6,047 nt of DNA from assembly GCA_002084385.1 (NCBI GenBank), contig NBLS01000081.1, forward strand, positions 1 through 6,047. The letters are read 5' to 3'. Source of the stretch: Desulfobacteraceae bacterium 4572_19. GTDB taxonomy: Bacteria; Desulfobacterota; Desulfobacteria; Desulfobacterales; NBLS01. A model generated the notes under the pieces. That model saw only the letters and a program-made list of their open reading frames with translations. It did no database searches and was not told where the DNA came from. Below are positions 1 to 6,047 of the stretch, piece by piece. Positions within the stretch are counted from its first letter, which is position 1. The number at the start of each line of letters is the position of its first letter. Position numbers and translations under genes: made by a program.

Positions 1-14
1 GCAGGAGATAATAT

Positions 15-1013
15 ATGCAGATATTAAACAGGGATAAATGGTTTTTACATCCGGTTTTTTTATTTGGTTTTTCAGTTGTCGCTATGGCTACTTTCCTTTT
101 TTTATGCATTTACTGGTATATTGAGGTAAATGCTGTATTGGAAGCTGTTATTGATAAATTTAATCTTGATCCACTTCAATTTATGGAGTATCAGGCAGGT
201 GTTATTATCATGGTGCTTTCGCTTTTGATGGGGATAATAATGACAGGGATTTTGATGATTTTTAGCTATAGTCAGAAAACTTTTCAGCTTTACAGGCTTC
301 AAAACAACTTTATAAGCAGTTTTACCCATGAATTAAAAACCCCTGTAACATCTCTTAAATTATATCTTGAAACATTTTTAAAATATAATCTTTCTGTTGA
401 AGAGAGGCGAAAATACTTAAAATATATGATTCAAGATGTAACACGTCTTTCCGATAATATCAGCAGTATATTAAATCTGGCCAGAATAGAGAGTAAAAAC
501 TATCAAGGAGAGTTTGAAATTGCCGGACTTGTGGAAAGGGTTAAAACTATTTATAAAGAAGGTGGTCATTTATTTGAAAATTGTGATATAAATATTGAAA
601 ATAACTTAGAACATGAATTTTATTACCCTATTAATTCTCTTTTATTTGAGATGCTGTTAATGAATTTAGCAACCAATGCTGTTAAATATAATAGATCAGA
701 AAAACCAAAACTTACAATTTCATTTGTGCTTCAAAGAAAAGACTTGTATATTAATTTTATTGATAATGGTATTGGTATTAATAAGCATGAAGTTAGAAAA
801 ATATTCAGAAAATTTTATCAAATAGGACATGCCGATGATATGTCAGCAAAAGGTAGCGGTCTTGGACTTTATATGGTTAAAAATATTGTTAGAATTCATA
901 ATTGGAAAATTAAAGCTGCAAGCAGAAAAAATAAAAATGGTGCCATTTTTACTTTGATACTGCCACAAGAAGGGAGAAAAATAGGAAATAAAAATATAGT
1001 GTGGGAAAATTAA
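15..1013 (+). CDS. Membrane-bound sensor histidine kinase (HisKA + HATPase_c)
   Basis: This is a 332-aa inner-membrane sensor kinase that should autophosphorylate on a histidine and pass the phosphate to the response regulator encoded next. Two hydrophobic segments (about residues 12-34 and 61-83) enclose only about 26 residues, so there is no room for a folded periplasmic sensor domain; the signal is probably read in or at the membrane, or through a partner. No HAMP or PAS domain is evident. The H-box is FTHELKTP with His105. The ATPase domain shows the N-box NLATNAVKYN (217-226), G1 box DNGIGI (250-255), F-box FRKFYQ (264-269) and G2 box GSGLGLYMV (280-288), so it looks catalytically intact. 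The start is supported by AGGAG at 3-7, seven bases upstream. The stimulus cannot be read from the sequence. Family call is very sure; the specific role is unknown. Confidence 0.96.
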   Translation: MQILNRDKWFLHPVFLFGFSVVAMATFLFLCIYWYIEVNAVLEAVIDKFNLDPLQFMEYQAGVIIMVLSLLMGIIMTGILMIFSYSQKTFQLYRLQNNFISSFTHELKTPVTSLKLYLETFLKYNLSVEERRKYLKYMIQDVTRLSDNISSILNLARIESKNYQGEFEIAGLVERVKTIYKEGGHLFENCDINIENNLEHEFYYPINSLLFEMLLMNLATNAVKYNRSEKPKLTISFVLQRKDLYINFIDNGIGINKHEVRKIFRKFYQIGHADDMSAKGSGLGLYMVKNIVRIHNWKIKAASRKNKNGAIFTLILPQEGRKIGNKNIVWEN

Positions 1014-1039
1014 ATTAGAACTATGATATCAGGAAAACA

Positions 1040-1771
1040 ATGATAAAAAGTCAAAAGAAAAAAATTCTTGTAGTGGAAGATGATAAGCATATTGCAGAAG
1101 GTTTAAAATTAAACTTAACACTTCAGGGCTATAGTGTAGAGATAGCCGAAACAGGGGTTCTGGCAATTCAAAAATGGAAAGAAATTCATCCGGCTCTTAT
1201 AGTGCTTGATATAATGCTTCCCGGAATTGATGGAATTTCAGTATTGCAAAGTATCAGATTAGAAGATGAACGTTTGCCAATTCTTGTTCTTTCTGCTAAA
1301 GGTGCATTAAATGACAGGGTAAAAGGGTTTAAACATGGGGCAGATGATTACATGGTAAAACCTTTTGAACTGGAAGAATTTTTGCTTAGAATCAAGAGAC
1401 TTCTTACCCGTGGGGCATGGAATAATAGTGAAACTGATAAAAACTTAAAAATAGAGACAGATAAAAATTACTCTTTTGGTAAAAACTATATTGATTTTCA
1501 TAATTGTGTTGCAAGGTGTTATGGGGGGACAATTGATCTGACAGAGCAGGAAGTTAAATTGCTTAAATTATTTATTGCCAACCGTGGAAAATCACTTTCA
1601 AGAAAAAAATTACTTGAAATAGGATGGGGTTATACAGAAAATACTGCAACAAGAACTGTTGATAATTTTATGGTTCGTTTCCGAAAATATTTTGAAGACA
1701 ACCCTAAAAAACCGATTTTTTTTAAAAGTAAGAGAGCAGTGGGTTATATTTTTGATTATGATAAGGAATAG
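1040..1771 (+). CDS. OmpR/PhoB-family response regulator
   Basis: This 243-aa cytoplasmic transcription factor is the expected partner of the kinase 26 nt upstream. The receiver domain (about residues 7-122) has the acidic pocket E13/D14/D15, phospho-acceptor Asp57 in LIVLDIMLPG, Ser85 at the Thr/Ser switch position and Lys107 in the MVKPFE motif. A linker of about 20 polar residues leads to a winged-helix DNA-binding domain (about 145-240). That domain has the LTEQEVKLLKLF segment at 167-178, a recognition helix around RTVDNFMVRFRKYFE (205-219) and the wing motif RAVGYIF (232-238). AGGA at 1031-1034, five bases before the ATG, supports the start. Gene order and spacing argue for co-transcription with the kinase. 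Its target genes cannot be inferred; no clear direct-repeat operator was seen in the window. Confidence 0.96.
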   Translation: MIKSQKKKILVVEDDKHIAEGLKLNLTLQGYSVEIAETGVLAIQKWKEIHPALIVLDIMLPGIDGISVLQSIRLEDERLPILVLSAKGALNDRVKGFKHGADDYMVKPFELEEFLLRIKRLLTRGAWNNSETDKNLKIETDKNYSFGKNYIDFHNCVARCYGGTIDLTEQEVKLLKLFIANRGKSLSRKKLLEIGWGYTENTATRTVDNFMVRFRKYFEDNPKKPIFFKSKRAVGYIFDYDKE

Positions 1772-1780
1772 GGAGGTATT

Positions 1781-2284
1781 ATGGCGGTAATCGTTCAATA
1801 CATTGTTGTTAGAGACGGGGTCCAGAAAATGACATTTACAGAGAAAAAAAAGGCTGATGCCTACGATAAAATGTTGGATATTTCTGAAAAATTATTTGAT
1901 TTTATTGAAATGGCTGATTTTGATGTTGACGATTCTCTTCTCGAAGAGATGTGTTTGTATATTGCTGGAAATAGAGATAAAGCAATGTCAATACTTCGCG
2001 GTTTTAAAGTTACTAACCCTAAAGCCAAAACTTCCATAAGTGATAAATCGAAAAATAGTAATCTTGATACTGCACATACAGAAGGTAAGGATAATTCTAT
2101 AGGAACTAAACAGGTTAAATCAGAATTACCTATTTCAAAACCAGCCGTGAAAAAATCATCCCAACCTAAAAAAAACCTGCCACAGCCTAAAATTGATACG
2201 TCTAAAGCCACATTGTTAAAAACTTCAAAATCGAAAAAATCTACTTCAAAAGTTAAAGTATCTGCCAAAGCTAAAAAAAAATAA
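1781..2284 (+). CDS. yebG: YebG family protein with long lysine-rich C-terminal tail
   Basis: The first 74 residues closely resemble E. coli YebG as I remember it: the MAV start, a YIVVRDG strand, then KMTFTEKKKADAYDKMLD (16-33), followed by acidic helices. E. coli YebG is a small protein (about 96 aa) of unclear biochemical role, induced in the LexA-controlled SOS response. This copy is 167 aa. Residues from about 78 to 167 form a low-complexity tail rich in Lys, Ser, Thr and Pro, ending SAKAKKK, which resembles histone H1-like tails and could bind DNA or RNA (inference). A strong GGAGG at 1772-1776 sits four bases before the ATG. The gene begins 9 nt after the response regulator stop, so it is probably in the same operon. 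I saw no E. coli-type LexA box just upstream. The domain call is strong; the tail's function is a guess. Confidence 0.9.
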   Translation: MAVIVQYIVVRDGVQKMTFTEKKKADAYDKMLDISEKLFDFIEMADFDVDDSLLEEMCLYIAGNRDKAMSILRGFKVTNPKAKTSISDKSKNSNLDTAHTEGKDNSIGTKQVKSELPISKPAVKKSSQPKKNLPQPKIDTSKATLLKTSKSKKSTSKVKVSAKAKKK

Positions 2285-2355
2285 GTAAAAATTATGGGCT
2301 TAAAAAACATAACCGTTCACGACCAAGAAATGTGATTTTTCGGTAATCTCACATT

Positions 2356-2439
2356 ACAAAAAAACAAACTATGCTCTTTACCGGTTCACTCAAAAATAAA
2401 TAATTGATTTTAAAGTTACATTATTGTTAAAAAAAATTC
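2356..2439 (+). other. 84-nt segment of MITE copy A absent from copy B
   Basis: Copy B has a single base where copy A has this AT-rich block. It contains a further end-like motif, TTTACCGGTTCACTCAA (2377-2393). Either copy B lost the block, or copy A gained it through a nested insertion. The extra end-like motif slightly favours a longer ancestral element from which copy B was deleted. No open reading frame of interest was seen here. Confidence 0.6.
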
Positions 2440-2456
2440 GTAAGCGTTCACAAGCA

Positions 2457-2534
2457 CCTCATCTTCGCATAAACAGCTTATCATATAATAGTTGTCCTAC
2501 ATATATAGAACAAGCTGTTTATGCGAAGATGAGG
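2457..2534. repeat. Perfect 23-bp inverted repeat (hairpin) in copy A
   Basis: The left arm 2457-2479 begins CCTCATCTTCGC and ends CAGCTT. The right arm 2512-2534 is its exact reverse complement, separated by a 32-nt loop. The stem can be extended outward imperfectly by GTAAGCGTTCACAA (2440-2453) with 2537-2550 (11 of 14 positions). No T-tract follows the stem, so it is not a classic intrinsic terminator. A transcript running in from yebG would still fold strongly here. Confidence 0.92.
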
Positions 2535-2579
2535 TATTATCAACACTTACCAAAAATGTAACTTTTATTTTGATGTATA

Positions 2580-2609
2580 TTGACATCCTCAATGTATAAT
2601 AATTATAAA
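2580..2609 (+). promoter_or_regulatory. Probable sigma-70 promoter for glnN
   Basis: TTGACA at 2580-2585 is a perfect -35 box, and TATAAA at 2604-2609 lies 18 bases downstream. Transcription would start near 2616, leaving a leader of only about 15 nt. An alternative -10, TATAAT at 2595-2600, would pair with TTGATG at 2570-2575 at a 19-bp spacing. The promoter lies outside MITE copy A, 29 bp past its right end. No sigma-54 (GG-N10-GC type) site was seen, so the usual enteric NtrC control is not evident. Confidence 0.6.
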
Positions 2610-2620
2610 AACCATTATAA

Positions 2621-2625
2621 TGGAG
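2621..2625 (+). promoter_or_regulatory. Ribosome binding site deciding the glnN start
   Basis: TGGAG is followed by six A residues and then the ATG at 2632. The upstream in-frame ATG at 2620 has only AT-rich sequence in front of it (ACCATTATA) and overlaps this site. The shorter protein therefore has the only credible Shine-Dalgarno sequence. Confidence 0.75.
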
Positions 2626-2631
2626 AAAAAA

Positions 2632-4815
2632 ATGAGTGGAAATAAAGCACGTCTTAATGCAGTTACAACAATTAGTAATTATGGTCCTGTGGAAAGTAGA
2701 ATAAATTTTCTTGAAAAACATTCAGGTGATGTTTATGGAGAAAATATTTTTGGAATTCGTATAATGCAAAATCGTCTTCCGAGAGAAGTTTATAAATCTG
2801 TTAAGAACACTATAGATACAGGTTCACGACTCGATGTAACAGTTGCAGATGTTGTTGCGACTGCTATGAAAGCATGGGCATTAGAAAAAGGTGCTACCCA
2901 CTATGCACATGTATTTTTTCCTTTAACCGGCTTTACGGCTGAAAAACATGATAGTTTTCTTACTCCCGATCGAAAAGGGAATGCAATAGCAGAATTTGCA
3001 GGCACAACTCTTATACAAAGTGAGCCTGATGCGTCAAGTTTTCCAAGCGGTGGAATTCGTCAAACTTTTGAAGCACGGGGATATACTGCATGGGATGTAA
3101 CAAGTCCTGCTTATATTATGGAAAATCCAAATGGTAAAACCCTTTGTATCCCCACTGCATTTGTATCCTGGACAGGTGAGGCACTTGATAAGAAAACACC
3201 CGTGTTACGATCCGTACAAGCTGTAAATTTGCATGGTCAGAGAATATTAAAACTTTTTGGTGATTATAGCGACAAACGATTAACAGTAACTTGTGGTGCA
3301 GAGCAGGAGTATTTTTTAATAGACACTAATTTTTTTGCATCCCGCCCGGATCTTGTAATGACCGGTCGTACTCTTTTTGGAGCACCATCTCCAAAAGGAC
3401 AAGAGTTTGACGATCACTATTTTGGCTCTATTCGCGACAGAGTTCTTGCATTTATGTTTGATGTTGAAAGGGAACTTTTTAAATTAGGAATTCCAGCAAA
3501 AACACGTCATAATGAGGTGGCTCCAGGTCAATATGAGTTGGCTCCTGTTTACGAGGCTGCAAATATTGCAACTGATCATCAGCATCTTACCATGGTAATA
3601 TTAAAAAAGGTTGCTAAAAAATATGGAATGACCTGTATTTTACATGAAAAACCTTTTGCAGGTGTTAATGGTTCAGGAAAACATGTGAATTTTTCTATTG
3701 GAAATGAAAGTCAGGGTAATCTTCTTGACCCCGGAAAAACTCCCCATAAGAATGCCATGTTTTTAATTTTTTGTTCTGCAATAATTCGTGCGGTTCATAA
3801 ACACTCTGATCTTCTTCGTGCTATTGTGGCAACAGCAAGCAATGATCATCGTCTTGGTGCAAATGAAGCTCCTCCGGCAATTCTTTCAATATTTCTTGGC
3901 GATGAACTTACAACTATTTTTGAACAGTTTGCCCAAGATGGTGTGCCTGCAACATCTTCCCCAGAAGGAATGCTTAATGTGGGAGTTGATGTTATACCTC
4001 CTTTACCAATGGATTCAGGAGACAGAAATAGAACAAGCCCGTTTGCATTTACAGGAAATAGATTTGAATTTCGTGCAGTTGGGTCATCTCTTTCTGTTGC
4101 AGATCCATTAACAGTGATAAATACAATTATAGCCGAATCTTTAGATCATATTGCAACAGAGCTTGAAAATGCAGTTAATAAAAACCCTGATGGATTGAAT
4201 AAAGCAACTCAGAAATTAATAAAATCCATTTATGAAGAGCATAAAGATATTATTTTCAATGGAGATGGCTATTCTGACGAATGGCAGGAAGAAGCCACAA
4301 AACGCGGACTTCCAAATCTTAAAACAACTCCTGAAGCTTTGCCGGTATTTATTGATATGGACAATATTAAACTGTTTGCAAAATATAATGTTTTATCGGA
4401 AGTTGAATCCCATAGTCGTTATGAAATTGCAAGTGAACAGTATGTGATGACAATTGCTGTTGAGGCAAGAACTGTTATTGAGATGGCAGAAACAATCATT
4501 TATCCCTCCGCTATTCGTTACCAGACAGAGCTTTCAAAAAATTGTCTTAATTTAAAAGAGCTTGGTTTAGATGTTGACAGCTCTATTTTGAAAGAAGTTA
4601 TTTCTCTTACAAAAGGATTAAAAGATGAAACAACAAAGTTAAAGGAGTTGATAGTAATAAAAAAGAAAAATCATCAGTTACAGGCAGAATTTTATTGTAA
4701 TGAGATCCTTCCTGCTATGAGTAGTGTGCGAGATTATGCTGATAAATTAGAAGCTGTTATAGCAGATGATCTCTGGACACTTCCTACATATCAGGAGATG
4801 ATGTTTGTTAAGTAG
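2632..4815 (+). CDS. glnN: Glutamine synthetase type III
   Basis: This cytoplasmic enzyme joins ammonia and glutamate into glutamine using ATP. It is 727 aa, typical of the large GSIII class and much longer than GSI or GSII (about 350-470 aa). GSIII signatures are visible (residues counted from Met at 2632): CGAEQEYF (221-228, metal-binding Glu), NGSGKH (346-351, substrate loop), [13 protein letters not shown] from residue 404, and [16 protein letters not shown] (466-481). The N-terminal part has the GSIII-specific [14 protein letters not shown] region, and the C-terminal part (about 580-727) is helical and charged. The reading frame is open from ATG 2620, but GGAG at 2622-2625 lies inside that extension and is well spaced for ATG 2632, so I choose 2632. 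No P-II gene or ammonium transporter is adjacent. The gene is flanked by inverted copies of the same MITE. Confidence 0.97.
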   Translation: MSGNKARLNAVTTISNYGPVESRINFLEKHSGDVYGENIFGIRIMQNRLPREVYKSVKNTIDTGSRLDVTVADVVATAMKAWALEKGATHYAHVFFPLTGFTAEKHDSFLTPDRKGNAIAEFAGTTLIQSEPDASSFPSGGIRQTFEARGYTAWDVTSPAYIMENPNGKTLCIPTAFVSWTGEALDKKTPVLRSVQAVNLHGQRILKLFGDYSDKRLTVTCGAEQEYFLIDTNFFASRPDLVMTGRTLFGAPSPKGQEFDDHYFGSIRDRVLAFMFDVERELFKLGIPAKTRHNEVAPGQYELAPVYEAANIATDHQHLTMVILKKVAKKYGMTCILHEKPFAGVNGSGKHVNFSIGNESQGNLLDPGKTPHKNAMFLIFCSAIIRAVHKHSDLLRAIVATASNDHRLGANEAPPAILSIFLGDELTTIFEQFAQDGVPATSSPEGMLNVGVDVIPPLPMDSGDRNRTSPFAFTGNRFEFRAVGSSLSVADPLTVINTIIAESLDHIATELENAVNKNPDGLNKATQKLIKSIYEEHKDIIFNGDGYSDEWQEEATKRGLPNLKTTPEALPVFIDMDNIKLFAKYNVLSEVESHSRYEIASEQYVMTIAVEARTVIEMAETIIYPSAIRYQTELSKNCLNLKELGLDVDSSILKEVISLTKGLKDETTKLKELIVIKKKNHQLQAEFYCNEILPAMSSVRDYADKLEAVIADDLWTLPTYQEMMFVK

Positions 4816-4907
4816 TACCTGACCGAAAACACCTTAATATATTATAGCTTATGAAGACTTTTATAAAAATTATAAAAAAACTTGAAATAATATTTATTAT
4901 GTAGGAT

Positions 4908-4915
4908 AAGGAGGG
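4908..4915 (+). promoter_or_regulatory. Orphan strong Shine-Dalgarno sequence next to the MITE B insertion
   Basis: AAGGAGGG is close to the full anti-16S complement, yet no ATG or GTG with an open frame follows at a normal distance. The nearest start-like codon is TTG at 4927-4929, inside the target-site repeat; reading on from it enters MITE copy B and stops after about 17 codons. The site lies 14 bases before copy B and its duplication end. It may be a leader remnant from before the insertion. Confidence 0.45.
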
Positions 4916-4921
4916 CATTAA

Positions 4922-4929
4922 AATATTTG
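4922..4929 (+). repeat. Left target-site duplication of MITE copy B
   Basis: AATATTTG here is repeated exactly at 5086-5093. The two copies abut the GTAAG and GGTTAC ends of the element. Eight bases is the duplication length known for the IS66 family. Confidence 0.85.
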
Positions 4930-4945
4930 GTAAGTGTTCACAATA

Positions 4946-5020
4946 CCTCATCTTCGCATAAACAGCTTGTCATATATTAGGACAACTATTATATGCCAAG
5001 CTGGTTATGCGAATATAAGG
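4946..5020. repeat. Long imperfect hairpin in MITE copy B
   Basis: Arms 4946-4969 and 4997-5020 match at 21 of 24 positions. The left arm equals the copy A sequence, and the three mismatches come from changes in the right arm. With the flanking pair 4930-4943/5024-5037 the whole inner part can fold as one long stem. It could attenuate read-through from glnN into the next gene, but there is no T-tract. Confidence 0.85.
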
Positions 5021-5037
5021 CACTTGTGAACGCTTAC

Positions 5038-5066
5038 AAATGTGAGATCACCAAAAAATCACATTT
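5038..5066. repeat. Small hairpin AAATGTGA/TCACATTT in MITE copy B
   Basis: A perfect 8-bp stem (5038-5045 with 5059-5066) encloses a 13-nt loop. Copy A has the counterpart, with seven pairs (2329-2335 with 2349-2355) and the same loop length. Keeping the stem in both copies while the loop varies suggests a structural part of the element. Confidence 0.75.
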
Positions 5067-5085
5067 CTTGTTCGTGAACGGTTAC

Positions 5086-5093
5086 AATATTTG
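5086..5093 (+). repeat. Right target-site duplication of MITE copy B
   Basis: An exact second copy of AATATTTG, starting immediately after the terminal GGTTAC of the element. The next base differs from the one after the left copy, so the repeat is exactly eight bases. Confidence 0.85.
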
Positions 5094-5149
5094 TTGTTTC
5101 AATTTGGTGCAATTATTTATGTTACGGTCTGTAAGGTATATATAAAAAG

Positions 5150-6046
5150 ATGAATGTTGAATATATAAATCCATTTATCAATGCTACTCTTAATGTGATT
5201 ACAACCATGGCTGGGATTAATCCTGTGCTTGGTCGTCCACATGCTAAACGCTCTACTTCTGTTCAAGGTGATATCAGTGGTATAATCGGGCTTGATGGGC
5301 ATGGTATCAAGGGTGTATGCGTGGTGAGCTTTGAAATTCCTTGTATATGTTATATTCTCTCAAAGATACTTGGGGAAAAAATTGTACCTGGGCAAGACAT
5401 GAATGATGGTGTTGGAGAAATTACAAATATGATATCAGGTGGGGCGAAGGCGGAGCTTTCCCAAAAAGGATTTTTTTTCGATGTGGCAGTGCCTACGGTA
5501 GTAGAAGGAAATAATTACTCTATTGGTCATATGACAGCTTCTCCGATTATTGTACTTCCATTTAAAATAGATGCTGGTGAATTTTATATAGAAGCCTCTG
5601 TTTCCAAAATTGAAGAAGATTTTGCCAAAGATGTTCAGCCTGAAGTAAAACCTGCAGCTGGAATGTTAACTGTAACGGAGTTTGCTAAAAAAGCTGGTAT
5701 GGCACCAGTTAAAGTAAAAAGTTTTTTAAAAAATAATTTTATAACCGGTAAAAAAGTATCCGATAAACAATGGCATATTCCTGTTGCAGAACTTAGTAAA
5801 TTTTCCGGTAAGGGACGTGGTGCGAAAAGCACTGCTGTTAAACAACAAATTTTAGTAACAAAAGAGATGTTAAATGATGCCTTTAGCCTTAAAGAGTTTG
5901 CTGCAAAAACATCCATGAAACAAACAAAAGTTAAAAGTTTTATAAAATCAGGTTTTTTATCAGGTTTTCAGGATTCTTCCGGAAACTGGTTTATAAAGAA
6001 AAATGAAGTTGAAAAAATACGAAATCGTTCACGTTCAAATAGGTAA
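5150..6046 (+). CDS. CheX-like phosphatase domain fused to two HTH-like modules
   Basis: Residues 1 to about 152 match the CheX/CheC-type fold, whose members remove phosphate from CheY-like receivers. The known motif D/S-x3-E-x2-N followed by a Pro some 22 residues on is present as D86, E90, N93 and P115, within GEITNMISGGAKAEL. Residues about 173-217 and 246-291 are two related modules, each with an EFA(K/A)K...M...KVKSF(L/I)K core and a later W-x-I (or WFI) strand. They look like excisionase/MerR-type helix-turn-helix domains. The protein ends in a basic RNRSRSNR. A likely role is a phosphatase or phosphate-dependent switch attached to a DNA-binding part (inference). No flagellar or chemotaxis genes are in the window. 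ATG 5150 has a weak ribosome site (only AAGG at 5133-5136, 13 bases away), and an in-frame stop at 5132-5134 excludes a long upstream extension. The stop codon is 6044-6046, so the gene is complete. Confidence 0.85.
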   Translation: MNVEYINPFINATLNVITTMAGINPVLGRPHAKRSTSVQGDISGIIGLDGHGIKGVCVVSFEIPCICYILSKILGEKIVPGQDMNDGVGEITNMISGGAKAELSQKGFFFDVAVPTVVEGNNYSIGHMTASPIIVLPFKIDAGEFYIEASVSKIEEDFAKDVQPEVKPAAGMLTVTEFAKKAGMAPVKVKSFLKNNFITGKKVSDKQWHIPVAELSKFSGKGRGAKSTAVKQQILVTKEMLNDAFSLKEFAAKTSMKQTKVKSFIKSGFLSGFQDSSGNWFIKKNEVEKIRNRSRSNR

Positions 6047-6047
6047 T

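Larger units (their letters stand above)
2309..2550 (+). mobile_element. MITE copy A (IS66-like ends), upstream of glnN
   Basis: This stretch matches the reverse complement of copy B (4930-5085) along its whole length, except that it holds about 84 extra bases (2356-2439). Shared blocks in order are: an end-like motif ATAACCGTTCACGA (2309-2322; the first base is G in copy B), a small hairpin (2329-2355), GTAAGCGTTCACAA (2440-2453), a long hairpin (2457-2534) whose loop shares CATATAATAGTTGTCCTA with copy B, and the right end ...CAACACTTAC (to 2550). The flanking octamers TAAAAAAC (2301-2308) and CAAAAATG (2551-2558) agree at only five of eight positions, mostly A, so any target duplication has decayed. 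There is no coding capacity. Boundaries come from alignment with copy B. Copy A seems older, or its terminal G has mutated. Confidence 0.8.
4930..5085 (-). mobile_element. MITE copy B (156 bp, IS66-like ends), between glnN and the cheX-like gene
   Basis: The element begins GTAAGTGTTCACAA (4930-4943) and ends TCGTGAACGGTTAC (5072-5085); these ends are inverted repeats matching at 11 of 14 positions. An exact 8-bp direct repeat, AATATTTG, lies on both sides. IS66-family elements are known for 5'-GTAA termini and 8-bp duplications, so this is probably a non-autonomous element mobilised by an IS66-type transposase (inference; none is encoded here). Inside, 4930-5037 is itself almost palindromic: the left end pairs with a second end-like copy at 5024-5037, around a long hairpin. 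A 48-bp block with a small hairpin and the true right end follows. It is the reverse complement of copy A minus 84 bases. The clean duplication suggests it arrived more recently than copy A. Confidence 0.88.

Noticed and set aside
1861..2310. Open frame of 149 codons on the minus strand
   Set aside because: It lies antisense to yebG, whose YebG similarity, strong ribosome site and operon position are convincing. The long frame reflects the lysine-rich, low-complexity codons of the tail.
2301..2558. Octamers TAAAAAAC and CAAAAATG as a target duplication of copy A
   Set aside because: Only five of eight positions agree and all but one are A, so they are not evidence of duplication.
2620..2631. 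Four-residue longer glnN start (MEKK)
   Set aside because: The ATG at 2620 has no Shine-Dalgarno sequence, while GGAG within this stretch is correctly spaced for ATG 2632.
2285..2631. CRISPR array or riboswitch in the repeat-rich intergenic region
   Set aside because: The repeats are inverted arms of one mobile element rather than regularly spaced direct repeats, and no known aptamer pattern was recognised.
2497..2721. Minus-strand open frame across the hairpin and the glnN start
   Set aside because: It overlaps the MITE stem, the promoter and the glnN N-terminus, and its translation is low-complexity with no recognisable family.
4859..4877. Palindrome TTTTATAA-AAA-TTATAAAA after glnN as a terminator
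   Set aside because: The stem is all A/T, hence weak, and no run of T follows; such matches are expected in AT-rich intergenic DNA.
5094..5122. Possible promoter TTGTTT - 17 bp - TTATGT before the cheX-like gene
   Set aside because: Both boxes are poor matches and AT-rich DNA gives many such pairs; transcription could also come from glnN or further upstream.
6026..6033. CGTTCACG resembling the MITE end motif
   Set aside because: It lies in repeated Arg-Ser codons of the cheX-like gene, lacks the GTAA terminus and has no paired end.

Overview
This is an AT-rich window (by eye about one third G+C). It carries five complete protein-coding genes, all on the + strand, and two copies of a small palindromic mobile element. 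The gene set (two-membrane-segment histidine kinase, OmpR-type regulator, YebG, type III glutamine synthetase, CheX-like protein) suggests a Gram-negative bacterium. My best guess is an AT-rich member of the Desulfobacterota (Desulfobacteraceae-like). That placement is inferred from gene types and composition only.

Bases 1-2284 look like one operon: a sensor histidine kinase, its OmpR/PhoB-family response regulator (26-nt gap), and a YebG-family protein (9-nt gap). The YebG-type domain, known as SOS-induced in E. coli, carries an extra lysine-rich, histone-H1-like tail of about 90 residues.

Bases 2285-2631 hold element copy A, which contains a perfect 23-bp inverted repeat, then a probable sigma-70 promoter and ribosome binding site. 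Bases 2632-4815 encode a full-length type III glutamine synthetase (GlnN, 727 aa). Bases 4816-5149 contain an isolated strong Shine-Dalgarno sequence and element copy B, in the opposite orientation to copy A. Copy B has IS66-like ends (GTAA...TTAC) and is bracketed by an exact 8-bp direct repeat, AATATTTG, so its boundaries can be set to the base. It carries no transposase and is best described as a MITE.

Bases 5150-6046 encode a CheX-like phosphatase domain, with its acidic/Asn catalytic motif intact, joined to two tandem helix-turn-helix-like modules. This fusion is the most unusual protein in the window.

The most notable observations are the precisely bounded MITE and its inverted partner around glnN, the end-like motif GTAA(C/G)(C/T)GTTCAC repeated inside the elements, the CheX-HTH-HTH fusion, and the tailed YebG in a two-component operon. 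I saw no tRNA, rRNA, CRISPR array or recognisable riboswitch.
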